This document shows, piece after piece, positions 1 to 6,600 of a DNA stretch of 39,674 bases. Within the stretch, counting starts at the first letter, position 1, and the number at the start of each line of letters is the position of its first letter. This stretch comes from Flemingiibacterium sp045636265 (GTDB lineage: Bacteria; Bacillota; Clostridia; Oscillospirales; CAG-272). A model generated the notes under the pieces. It did no database searches, was not told the origin of the DNA, and saw only the letters and a list, made by a program, of their open reading frames with translations. Where the stretch lies: positions 1-39,674 of the forward strand of contig JAZTXD010000124.1 of the NCBI GenBank assembly GCA_045636265.1, read 5' to 3'. The position numbers were made by a program, and so were the translations under genes.

Positions 1-20
1 TGTATCAAAAAATCGTGTAG

Positions 21-41
21 TACGACACTTATACGACACTT
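21..41. repeat. Short tandem direct repeat beyond the operon end
   Basis: The 10-mer TACGACACTT occurs at 21-30 and again at 32-41, so the period is 11 bases, about one helical turn. It lies downstream of the terminator that closes the long minus-strand operon, in a stretch with no gene. Two sites on the same helix face could be a protein-binding site for a promoter just outside the window. This is only a pattern; no promoter is visible next to it. Confidence 0.3.
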
Positions 42-56
42 GTACCTAAATAACGC

Positions 57-82
57 AAAAAAACCGGGCATTTCTGCCCGGT
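57..82 (-). terminator. Rho-independent terminator of the long minus-strand operon
   Basis: Read on the minus strand, an 8-bp perfect stem (ACCGGGCA / TGCCCGGT) with a GAAA tetraloop is followed by seven T residues (complement of 57-63). It lies just after the stop of the 102-aa gene at 88-396 and is a textbook intrinsic terminator. It marks the end of the structural transcription unit. Confidence 0.93.
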
Positions 83-87
83 AAAAC

Positions 88-396
88 TCACTGCATTTTA
101 AACTGCGAAACTTTGGAGTTAAGGTCGGTGTACCAGTCGTCGAAGTAGTGCTTCATCGTGTCACCGCCCTGCTCGAGGAACTTGCCGGCAGTGCCGACAC
201 CGTTCTCCGCCTTGTCGCGCCACTTCTTGACCGCCGACAGACGCTCCATCGCTTCACCGCGGTGCATTTCGGCGAGCTCTTTGTCACCTGCCTGCATTGC
301 CGCTGTTGCGTACTGGTACTGCTTGTCGGCATCTCTTATATCATCAAGCATGGTGCAGGTTGCGCATTTTGCCAGATTTTCGTTATTGACTGCCAT
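88..396 (-). CDS. Small hypothetical phage protein, last gene of the late operon
   Basis: The 102-aa product is not a family I recognise. The start is supported by GGAGGG about 8 bases upstream of the ATG at 396. The protein is hydrophilic and mostly helical, with a CxxC pair near the N-terminus (CATC, residues 11-14). The middle is rich in Ala, Glu, Lys and Met (roughly residues 20-70), and the end is aromatic and acidic (HYFDDWY). There is no signal peptide or membrane segment. It follows the 134-aa jelly-roll-like protein closely and precedes the operon terminator. Its place among small virion-associated candidates suggests a minor structural or accessory role, but nothing in the sequence proves that. 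Confidence 0.75.
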   Translation of the reverse strand: MAVNNENLAKCATCTMLDDIRDADKQYQYATAAMQAGDKELAEMHRGEAMERLSAVKKWRDKAENGVGTAGKFLEQGGDTMKHYFDDWYTDLNSKVSQFKMQ

Positions 397-410
397 ATTT
401 CATCCCTCCG

Positions 411-815
411 TCAGCAGTTGTATTTTGTTACCGTCGCATTGGCTGAAATCAGTGTGCCGGCGACGTTTACCGTATAGGTGATCGGGACCGCGCCACAGCA
501 GCGTGTTTCATCGTGATCGGCGGTAACTATCGACGGTATGGTGATGTTGACAATATCGCCTGCCGCAGCGGCTGTCTCAGAGCCGACGTTGACGAGCGAT
601 TCAACGCCGTCACGCTGCATGGTGATAATCACATCTCCCGCCGCTGTAGGAGCAAACGAGAAGTTGGCTACAATCAGATAGATACCTTTGTGTCTGATGG
701 AAATGCTGCCGCCGTTGAGAGCGGTGGTACAGCCGCGCCGTTCTACCGAAGAAAGAAACGGAAGAGTGCCGCCCTCAAGTATCGCGGTGGGTGTATTGGA
801 ATATACCTGTATCAT
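411..815 (-). CDS. Putative virion decoration protein, C1q/TNF-like jelly-roll type
   Basis: The 134-aa product looks all-beta. Alternating hydrophobic strands (for example SISIRHKGIYLIVANFSF) are followed by a TAAGDVIITMQRDG-type segment. This resembles the BclA/C1q/TNF-like jelly-roll modules often found in small Firmicute phage surface proteins, where they trimerise on capsids or fibres. The Shine-Dalgarno AAAGGA lies about 10 bases before the ATG. There is no signal peptide. Four cysteines are present, including an adjacent CC pair near the C-terminus. The gene sits between the Gly/Leu-rich protein and the last gene of the operon. The fold assignment is by pattern only, so a capsid decoration or fibre-tip role is an inference. 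Confidence 0.6.
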   Translation of the reverse strand: MIQVYSNTPTAILEGGTLPFLSSVERRGCTTALNGGSISIRHKGIYLIVANFSFAPTAAGDVIITMQRDGVESLVNVGSETAAAAGDIVNITIPSIVTADHDETRCCGAVPITYTVNVAGTLISANATVTKYNC

Positions 816-882
816 ATATCCGCTGTCCTTTCATAAAAATTTGTGGGAGAGCCGCCAGACCCTCCCGTAACGGCTATACCGT

Positions 883-1638
883 TCAAATGTTGTTGCAGCC
901 GCAGCCACAGCCACAGCCGCAGTTATTGTTGCCGCTGTAGCCCAGACCGAGACTCAGGCCATAGCCGAAACCGCTTCCGAAGCCGCCGAAGTTGCCGAAG
1001 CTGCCGCCGCAAGAGTTGCCGCAGCTGTTGTAGCAGGGCGGGTTGGTGTAGTATCTGCCGAGCTGGCTGAGGATGTACTGGGACTGGTTGTAATCGCTGT
1101 TTGCGCATCGTGCCTGATTGAGCTGATCTCTGAGCCATGCGGTTTCCTGTGCAGCGATTGCCGCACGGGTCGCTTCACCTTCGGCGTGAATAGCAGTGGT
1201 AATTGCACAGGTGTTCTGCGCGTTCTCATACTTCACGCTATCAATGTTTCTGCCGAGCTCGCAGCAGCACTGAGCCTGAGCCGCAGCCGCCGAGTTGACA
1301 GCCGCAGTGACGCCCGCAAAGCCGTTGAGCATAGTGGTGTTCTGTGCATAAAAACCGTCGGAGAGACCGTTGGTCAGGCCGTCGAGTTTGCGGGTGATCT
1401 CCTGAGTATCAAAACCCTGCTGGAGATCGGTACGGGTAAGGATGCCGTTAATTGCACCGCCACCGCCGCCGAGACCGCCTAAACCGCCGAACATACCGCC
1501 ACCTCCTGCCGCGAGGAGAAAGAAGAGCAGCAGTAAAAGCATTGCCGCACCGCCGCCGCCGAAGAGGTCGCCGTTAGAGCCCGAACTGTTGTTATCACGG
1601 GTAACGGTCGCAATATCGGCAAGGTTATAATCATCCAT
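883..1638 (-). CDS. Gly/Leu-rich membrane-like protein with a Cys-Gly tail
   Basis: The 251-aa product has an acidic N-terminus. Residues about 27-62 form a very hydrophobic run of Leu, Phe and Ala flanked by glycine blocks, a probable membrane-inserting hairpin. A helical middle part carries the pattern QGFDTQEITRKLDGLTNGL followed by DGFYAQNTTMLNGF. I associate this pattern with a recurrent but uncharacterised protein of Clostridia phages. The C-terminal third is rich in Gly, Asn, Tyr and Phe and ends in alternating Cys-Gly (four CG units). The start is supported by GGAGG upstream of the ATG at 1638. The role is unknown. Membrane insertion during infection, or a virion component, are both possible. 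Confidence 0.75.
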   Translation of the reverse strand: MDDYNLADIATVTRDNNSSGSNGDLFGGGGAAMLLLLLFFLLAAGGGGMFGGLGGLGGGGGAINGILTRTDLQQGFDTQEITRKLDGLTNGLSDGFYAQNTTMLNGFAGVTAAVNSAAAAQAQCCCELGRNIDSVKYENAQNTCAITTAIHAEGEATRAAIAAQETAWLRDQLNQARCANSDYNQSQYILSQLGRYYTNPPCYNSCGNSCGGSFGNFGGFGSGFGYGLSLGLGYSGNNNCGCGCGCGCNNI

Positions 1639-1698
1639 TGTGTTGCCTCCATATTGTAATTTAATTTATAACAAAATCGGTGTGCACGCCCGATGATG

Positions 1699-1941
1699 TC
1701 ACTTGAAAAATTTTGAGAACAGCGGCATAAACTGTTTTGCCATGCGCTCAGCCTGTGCCACGTTGTCACGGCTGTATTTGCCGCTTGACATCAGTTCTCT
1801 AAGCATTGCCGCCGGATCTCTGCCCTGCATCGCCTGAAGAAAGTGCTGAAACCTGCTCATTATATCCGCCTGACTTTGCGCCTGCGGATTCATATTTGCC
1901 GCCATTTCGCTGCTGCTGTTTCGGAACAAACTGCTGCTCAT
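1699..1941 (-). CDS. Small helical phage protein overlapping the upstream gene
   Basis: This 80-aa product starts inside the previous gene in another frame, and the two share 143 bases. The ATG at 1941 has AGGAG about 10 bases upstream, so the overlap looks real rather than an ORF artefact. The N-terminus is Ser/Gln/Met-rich. The C-terminal 40 residues form a predicted helical unit with the pattern MLRELMSSGKYS followed by AERMAKQF, and the end is basic and aromatic (FSKFFK). I recall similar short proteins near Firmicute phage tail or accessory genes, without an assigned function. There is no membrane segment. A shorter start at an internal Met (1905 or 1893) cannot be excluded. Confidence 0.65.
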   Translation of the reverse strand: MSSSLFRNSSSEMAANMNPQAQSQADIMSRFQHFLQAMQGRDPAAMLRELMSSGKYSRDNVAQAERMAKQFMPLFSKFFK

Positions 1942-2296
1942 ACTTTGCTATCTCCTCTCGAATCATCTGCTCGATTTCCGGTCTGGTAAGTCCCTGCGCC
2001 TGCTGTGTCGGTGCGTCCTCGATTGGCGAGAACCTGTAGGCTTTTATCGTCGGAAAGCCGCCGCTGTCGGTTGTTTTGATATAAAACACATCCTGCGTAT
2101 CGTCGAACAACGGTACTATCGAATTCGCCGGTACCTGAAATGCCCTTGCGCCCTCATATCCCGTTACGCGGTTGAGTCCACTCTGCGGCGCTTGCTGGGG
2201 CTGTATCGTCTGCGGCATCGGCTGATACTGCTGTCCGTACGGCTGATACATCGGGTACTGTGTATAACCCGGATATCCGAAAGCCATTTGTTTCAC
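1799..2296 (-). CDS. Pro/Gln/Tyr-rich hypothetical phage protein
   Basis: The 165-aa product begins with a low-complexity stretch rich in Tyr, Pro, Gln and Met (residues about 5-40). A compact central segment (NSIVPLFDDTQDVFYIKTTD, then GGFPTIKAYRF) looks like a short beta domain. A helical EIEQMIREEIAKYEQQF segment follows, then a Gly/Ser/Gln-rich tail. The central 'YIKTTDxGGFPT' pattern is familiar from small proteins in Firmicute phages, but I know no function for it. GGAGG precedes the ATG at 2296. The last 48 codons overlap the next gene in a different frame, which may explain the low-complexity tail. A terminator-like hairpin lies just upstream, so the gene may have its own promoter. 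Confidence 0.75.
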   Translation of the reverse strand: MKQMAFGYPGYTQYPMYQPYGQQYQPMPQTIQPQQAPQSGLNRVTGYEGARAFQVPANSIVPLFDDTQDVFYIKTTDSGGFPTIKAYRFSPIEDAPTQQAQGLTRPEIEQMIREEIAKYEQQFVPKQQQRNGGKYESAGAKSGGYNEQVSALSSGDAGQRSGGNA

Positions 2297-2307
2297 CTCC
2301 GATAAAA

Positions 2308-2359
2308 ATAAGCCATTCCTTTTCTACAGTCACAGTGTACCATAGAATTGGAATGGCTT
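2308..2359 (-). terminator. Long-loop hairpin, probable terminator or attenuator
   Basis: A perfect 10-bp inverted repeat (AAGCCATTCC at 2310-2319, GGAATGGCTT at 2350-2359) encloses a 30-base loop. Read on the minus strand, the second arm runs into ATTTTTAT. It lies between the stop of the HTH gene and the ribosome binding site of the 165-aa gene. The loop contains a smaller TACA/TGTA stem. The long loop makes this less certain than the other terminators; attenuation is an alternative. Confidence 0.5.
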
Positions 2360-2370
2360 TTCTTCAACTA

Positions 2371-2622
2371 TTATGTGTCTTTTAACCGCTTTTTCGTCAG
2401 CTCGGTTATGGCTGCAAGAGCCTTTTTATGCCGACGGTATGCCGTAGTGTAGCTGTAGCCCACCATATCGGCGGCGCAGGCGAGGTCCATGCGTTTGATA
2501 TACAGCAGCTCCATGAGGTGTGCATCGTCCGGCGTGAGTGCACAGCGGTCAAGCAGACGGCGGTATTCGTCACGGTCAGAGATGGCGGTAAATGCGTGTT
2601 TGCGTGTGAGATGGTCTGTCAC
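2371..2622 (-). CDS. Sigma-70 region-4-like helix-turn-helix protein
   Basis: This 83-aa protein consists of a short basic N-terminus and a C-terminal helix-turn-helix. The segment LYIKRMDLACAADMVGYSYT followed by TAYRRHKKALAAI has the spacing of sigma-70 region 4 or YlxM-type HTH units (helix, turn at MVGYS, recognition helix with Arg/Lys). Full sigma factors are much longer, so this is at most a free-standing region 4. Many Clostridia phages carry such small HTH proteins as transcription regulators. The preceding gene ends 16 bases upstream. A hairpin with a T-rich flank follows the stop codon. DNA binding and control of late transcription are inferences. Confidence 0.7.
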   Translation of the reverse strand: MTDHLTRKHAFTAISDRDEYRRLLDRCALTPDDAHLMELLYIKRMDLACAADMVGYSYTTAYRRHKKALAAITELTKKRLKDT

Positions 2623-2638
2623 ATGACGTCGCCGCCTT

Positions 2639-2863
2639 TCACTCTTCCTCTGCTTTATCGCACGACGGCAGTATCAGCGGCACTGCACCGGCAGCATCTA
2701 CACGGGATTCTCCGGATGTATAAGACACGACCGATGCACCAGATACAAGCAAGCCGACAATACGGACCGCGGTCGGATTCTTGGGATTGAGCGCCGCTAT
2801 CTGACCGGCGATAAAACCGGCGCAGGCTGCCCACAGTTTACGGCTTTTCAGTTTACGTTTCAT
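2639..2863 (-). CDS. Small membrane protein next to the holin
   Basis: The 74-aa product has a basic N-terminus (MKRKLKSRK) and a hydrophobic segment at residues about 10-26 (LWAACAGFIAGQIAAL). A second hydrophobic segment lies around residues 33-48 (VRIVGLLVSGASVVSY). This is a two-helix hairpin topology typical of small phage membrane proteins. Its start overlaps the end of the LL-H-type holin gene by 11 bases, so translation is likely coupled. The pairing suggests a lysis accessory protein such as an antiholin or second holin, but I cannot assign a family with certainty. Confidence 0.65.
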   Translation of the reverse strand: MKRKLKSRKLWAACAGFIAGQIAALNPKNPTAVRIVGLLVSGASVVSYTSGESRVDAAGAVPLILPSCDKAEEE

Positions 2864-3161
2864 TGGTCTTGCCTCCGTTCAGCTTTGCAACTTCCGATTC
2901 GATCATAGCTTCAATTTTTTCCGGGTCAATGTAATATCCCTTTGACTTTAAAAAGTCAAGTACATACTGCTTCTTTTCATCACCGCGTCCGATGCCCTTG
3001 AAAAGCTGTTCGGCGGCAAGTACGGCGATATTTACCCATGACATGATCTGTTGAAGCTGTTCGGAGGTTGTCCGCGATTTAATCCATGGTGCTATAATAA
3101 TTGTTATTACAGCGAATATAAGCGCGATGATTATTGTTGCTATCGGTGTGATATCTGTCAT
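2853..3161 (-). CDS. Phage holin, LL-H type
   Basis: The 102-aa protein has one N-terminal transmembrane segment (residues about 7-26, ITPIATIIIALIFAVITIII). A cytoplasmic helical region of about 70 residues follows, containing the family-like pattern WVNIAVLAAEQLFKG and ending in an acidic/basic helix (DPEKIEAMIESEVAKLNGG). Length, topology and this pattern match the Lactobacillus LL-H holin family. Such holins form inner-membrane lesions that let the endolysin reach the wall. The lysozyme is encoded about 17 kb away, so this holin is separated from the endolysin by the giant gene. A 7-bp hairpin precedes its ribosome binding site (AAAGGA). Confidence 0.8.
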   Translation of the reverse strand: MTDITPIATIIIALIFAVITIIIAPWIKSRTTSEQLQQIMSWVNIAVLAAEQLFKGIGRGDEKKQYVLDFLKSKGYYIDPEKIEAMIESEVAKLNGGKTNET

Positions 3162-3175
3162 ATAGATTCCTTTCC

Positions 3176-3200
3176 GGTACGGAGAGAGTGTCCCCGTACC
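3176..3200 (-). other. Intergenic hairpin before the holin ribosome binding site
   Basis: GGTACGG (3176-3182) and CCGTACC (3194-3200) form a perfect 7-bp stem with an 11-base loop. No T-run follows on either strand, so it is not an intrinsic terminator. It sits between the zinc-ribbon/RHH gene and the holin Shine-Dalgarno. It could be an mRNA processing or stability element, or a translational control element for the holin. Confidence 0.5.
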
Positions 3201-3207
3201 ACACGCG

Positions 3208-3642
3208 TTAGTTTCGTTCGAATATCTTCCGTTCGGCGGCTATGATCTCGGCATAGTGAACGTACAGCACGCGCTGTATTTCCTCCGACATCGACCGCCC
3301 GTTTTCCTTTGCCCGGCGTTTTATCTCTCCGAGCAAATTCTTTTCAATGGCGATATTTGTCTTGACGATCTCTCCGGTTGTAAGTCCGTATGAATCCCGT
3401 CGTGCCGGGCACTCTCTGAAAGCATCCATTTCGTAGCTTATCGGACGGCTTTGCCGTTCTTCGAGTTCCCGGTGCGCCTTTTTCTTAGGGTCAAGATAGA
3501 GCTGCCATGTACCGCAGTACGGGCACTTATTGCGCTCGTGCCGCAGTACGGTAAGCTCTCCGAGATCATACACCCTGCCGCAAGCCTTGCATTTTACCAC
3601 CCGTCCCTTGGGCTTCGGCGCACTGATGTTTATTTCCTGCAT
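3208..3642 (-). CDS. Zinc-ribbon plus ribbon-helix-helix fusion protein
   Basis: The 144-aa protein carries an N-terminal zinc ribbon: CKAC at residues about 18-21 and CPYC about 20 residues later. A charged linker follows. The C-terminal ~45 residues have the shape of an Arc-type ribbon-helix-helix: a short strand (KTNIAIEKNLLGEIKRRA), then a turn (ENGRSMS) and a helix (EEIQRVLYVHYAEI). RHH dimers bind operator DNA. The gene starts 1 base after the stop of the giant gene, with AGAGGAAG overlapping that stop, so the two are tightly coupled. It could be a transcription regulator, or a nucleic-acid binding partner of the giant protein. Both are inferences. Confidence 0.7.
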   Translation of the reverse strand: MQEINISAPKPKGRVVKCKACGRVYDLGELTVLRHERNKCPYCGTWQLYLDPKKKAHRELEERQSRPISYEMDAFRECPARRDSYGLTTGEIVKTNIAIEKNLLGEIKRRAKENGRSMSEEIQRVLYVHYAEIIAAERKIFERN

Positions 3643-3643
3643 T

Positions 3644-6600
3644 TTACTTCCTCTTTGCTTCTTTCTGTGATGCCATGACGTAGTCGATGTAGTAGTTCAT
3701 CAGCTGTTCGGCGGTGGCATTGTCGGCTTTGCGAAGTTTCTTTTTGTAGGCTTCGGGGATTTCAAGAAAAGATTCATAGTAATATACGGCACTTTGGAGT
3801 TTTTCATATTCTATTTCATCGAGAGATTCCTCCCACGCTTTTCGTTTATCTTTCGATTCTTCACTTGTCATCCCCCAATACGGATTCATGCTGGATATTG
3901 AAGTTACAATTCCGCTTCCTGTTCCGCCTAACGCAAAATATTCTTTGACATATTTTTTTGCCTTATTGGATTCGCCATACCGTATTGCTTGTTTGACATA
4001 ATACAATGCCATTTGGTGAGGTTCATATTCTCTTGAAACGCCTTCGCTTCCTTTCCAATTGTTTCTGTTATCAATGGTATCCCAATACGCAGATTCAAGT
4101 GTGTCATACTTGTATAATGCCATGTTTTGGATAGTATCCCACAATCCGTTCTTTACGGGCTTACCGGTAAGACCCTTGTATATATCAGAAAGTCCAAAAG
4201 CGTTGAAAAAGTATTCCCACCTGTCTCTAATCTTGGATGGTTTGTCGAAGTCACTATAGCGAGATTCACCGGAAAAAAGCTCAAACGGTACTTTTACTGC
4301 GGGAGTAATGCTGTCCCACAGTTTATCTATAGGAGCCTGCCAGTCTTCCTCTGTCCACTCGAAGTCATCAAGTCCCACCCATTCGAGCAGTTCCATCATG
4401 TTGCCCACTCTCGTAAAGGCGTATACGTTGCCGCCCCACTCGCCGAATGTGATATGCGGTCTGTTGCGTACATCTTCGGGGAGCTTGTCATCCGCTTCCT
4501 CATTGAGAACGCGGTTGATGAGTGCGAGAAGTATTGCGCCCATTGCCGGTGTCGCCATGCGCTTTGCGAGATTGCCGACGTTTGCCGCGCGATTATCGCC
4601 CTTTGCAATGGAGATTATCGGGTTGGCAAAGAATCTGTAATATCGTCTCATGTTCGACTCGGTGAACGAATAGAACGGAATGAGTCCGCGTCTGATCTGA
4701 CGACCAAACTCCGATATATCTGCATAGTTGCCGAGAGCATCCGCCGAAAGCTGGTATGCTTTTTCTTCGATGGTGTCAAGTCCGTTGATGATATGGCGGT
4801 TTGATGCAACGTAGTCGGTGACTTTACCGCCCGACTTGGTGAGCTTTTCCTTGTAGTACAGGTACGAAGCGTATCTGAGAAGCGATTCACGGGTACGGTT
4901 TACATCTTCTCCGAATTTAGCTAATGTACTGAACGGTTTTACAACGGCAGTTATTACCTTTCGCGGTGTTGAGAGATCTTCCGCGAACATCGGCAGATAC
5001 TTTCTGCGTTCGCTTTCGGTCATTTCCTGTATCGCTATAAGGTTTGTATCGCCGCCGAGTTCAAGCCATTCACGGTATGTGTCGCTCGGCTCTTTACGGT
5101 CGAATATCACACCGCGTATTTCTCCGAACGCCTGGGGAACCATCTTTAACACTCCGGGATCGGCAGTCAGTGCCGCTTCTATATCACCGATGAAGTTTCT
5201 GATGTGGTACTTTGCCGCACGAAGTATGTTGCCGGCAGTTACCCAGCCTTTCCAGTGCCGCAGCATCTTAAGGTAATAGTTTACCGCCGAGTTGCTGTTA
5301 ACCTGTCCGGCTATTGCTTCCATCGCGTTTTTGTTGAACACCTGAGTAATAAGCGGCTTTACCGCCCACTGCTCATATGGCTGTCCCATAACGCGAATCT
5401 GCCTTGCGTAGGTGGAAATAATGGCGTTCCATTCCTCGGTTGTAAGCTTTGCGGCTTCATCCTTTGCAACTGTTGCCGCGATTTCCTCTGCCAGCTTTCT
5501 TGCCGCCGATTCGTCAAGAGCCTGCATATTGTAGCTGTAGCGTCCCTCGCGCGGCTGGAATATGACATAGCCCTCGTTCTTTGCGATCTTTTCCCATGTC
5601 ATAAACTTGTCGCCGAGCTTATCTTCGACAAACTGACGTTTCAGAGCCGAGTTTTTGAAGAACACACGGGCAGCTATTGCAGCTTCGTTATCGTTCTCGG
5701 AAACGAATTCTGACATAAAATCGAACGTGCTTTCGTTCATCATTCCGCGCTTCAGCTGTTCGAGTGCGAGTCTGTGACCGGCGGTATTTGCATATCCGTC
5801 AAGTTCGCCGTCGATTGCGAGCTGTGTGAGCTGACTGAGTGAACGTGCCATGCCCTTGTTGTACTGCATGATCTGCTCGTAGGTTTCGCTGACATAGCGC
5901 ATCTTGCCGTTCTTTACGGTCATGAGCGGTTCAAGCTCGTCTATGTCCTCGTCTTTGACCGCCTGTCCCTTGGAACGCATATCCGCAGCCATTGCTTCAC
6001 GCGCTTCACGGAGAATGAGATTCTGAATTGCTTCCTCGTTTTCAGCTTTTGCGCGCTTTACAAACGCAGGCTTCATATCGTACTTTTCCTTGACCTTTGA
6101 CAGAGCCTTTGCCACTTCCGTGTCGTAGTGCATCTGCTGCAGCGAAAGGAATTCGACCGATGCGAAGTCGGTGTTTATACCGCGCTCACTGCCGGTTCTG
6201 CGTTTGAGGAACGAACGGCCGTCATTCAGATGCATACCGTTGACCTTGCCGTAACGCTTGGTGTGTCCCTCGGGGTCGGTCATGAAGTCAATCACCTGAT
6301 GACGGTAATATGCTTCACGCTTGATGCGGTTTGAAACGTCGAATCCGCACAAACGGTTATATCTGATATAATCATCCGTCAGCCGCTTCCATGCCGCCGC
6401 ACGTTTTTCAAGTGCTTCGTTTATGTGAGCGCGTTCGGATTCCGTAAGAGATGCGGTCAGTTCATCGTGAAGTTTATGTACGTCTTCCTCGCTGTAGCCG
6501 TTCGGGAGTTTTACTTCCTTGCCGCTGTCGCGCTGAACCTTGGCTTCTTCGATAAGGTCATTCAGATATACCAGCTTTGTAAACTTGCCTGCTTCGTCGG

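Noticed and set aside
11..20. AATCGTGTAG at 11-20 and again at 35046-35055, bracketing the late operon
   Set aside because: A 10-base match is expected many times by chance in a sequence of this length, and the flanks are unrelated. It is not evidence for att or terminal repeats.
1639..1698. A possible terminator and promoter between the Gly/Leu-rich gene and the 80-aa gene
   Set aside because: An ATCGG/CCGAT stem with a weak T tract and a TATAAA-like box are present, but no -35 lies at a usable distance and the stem has only 5 bp.
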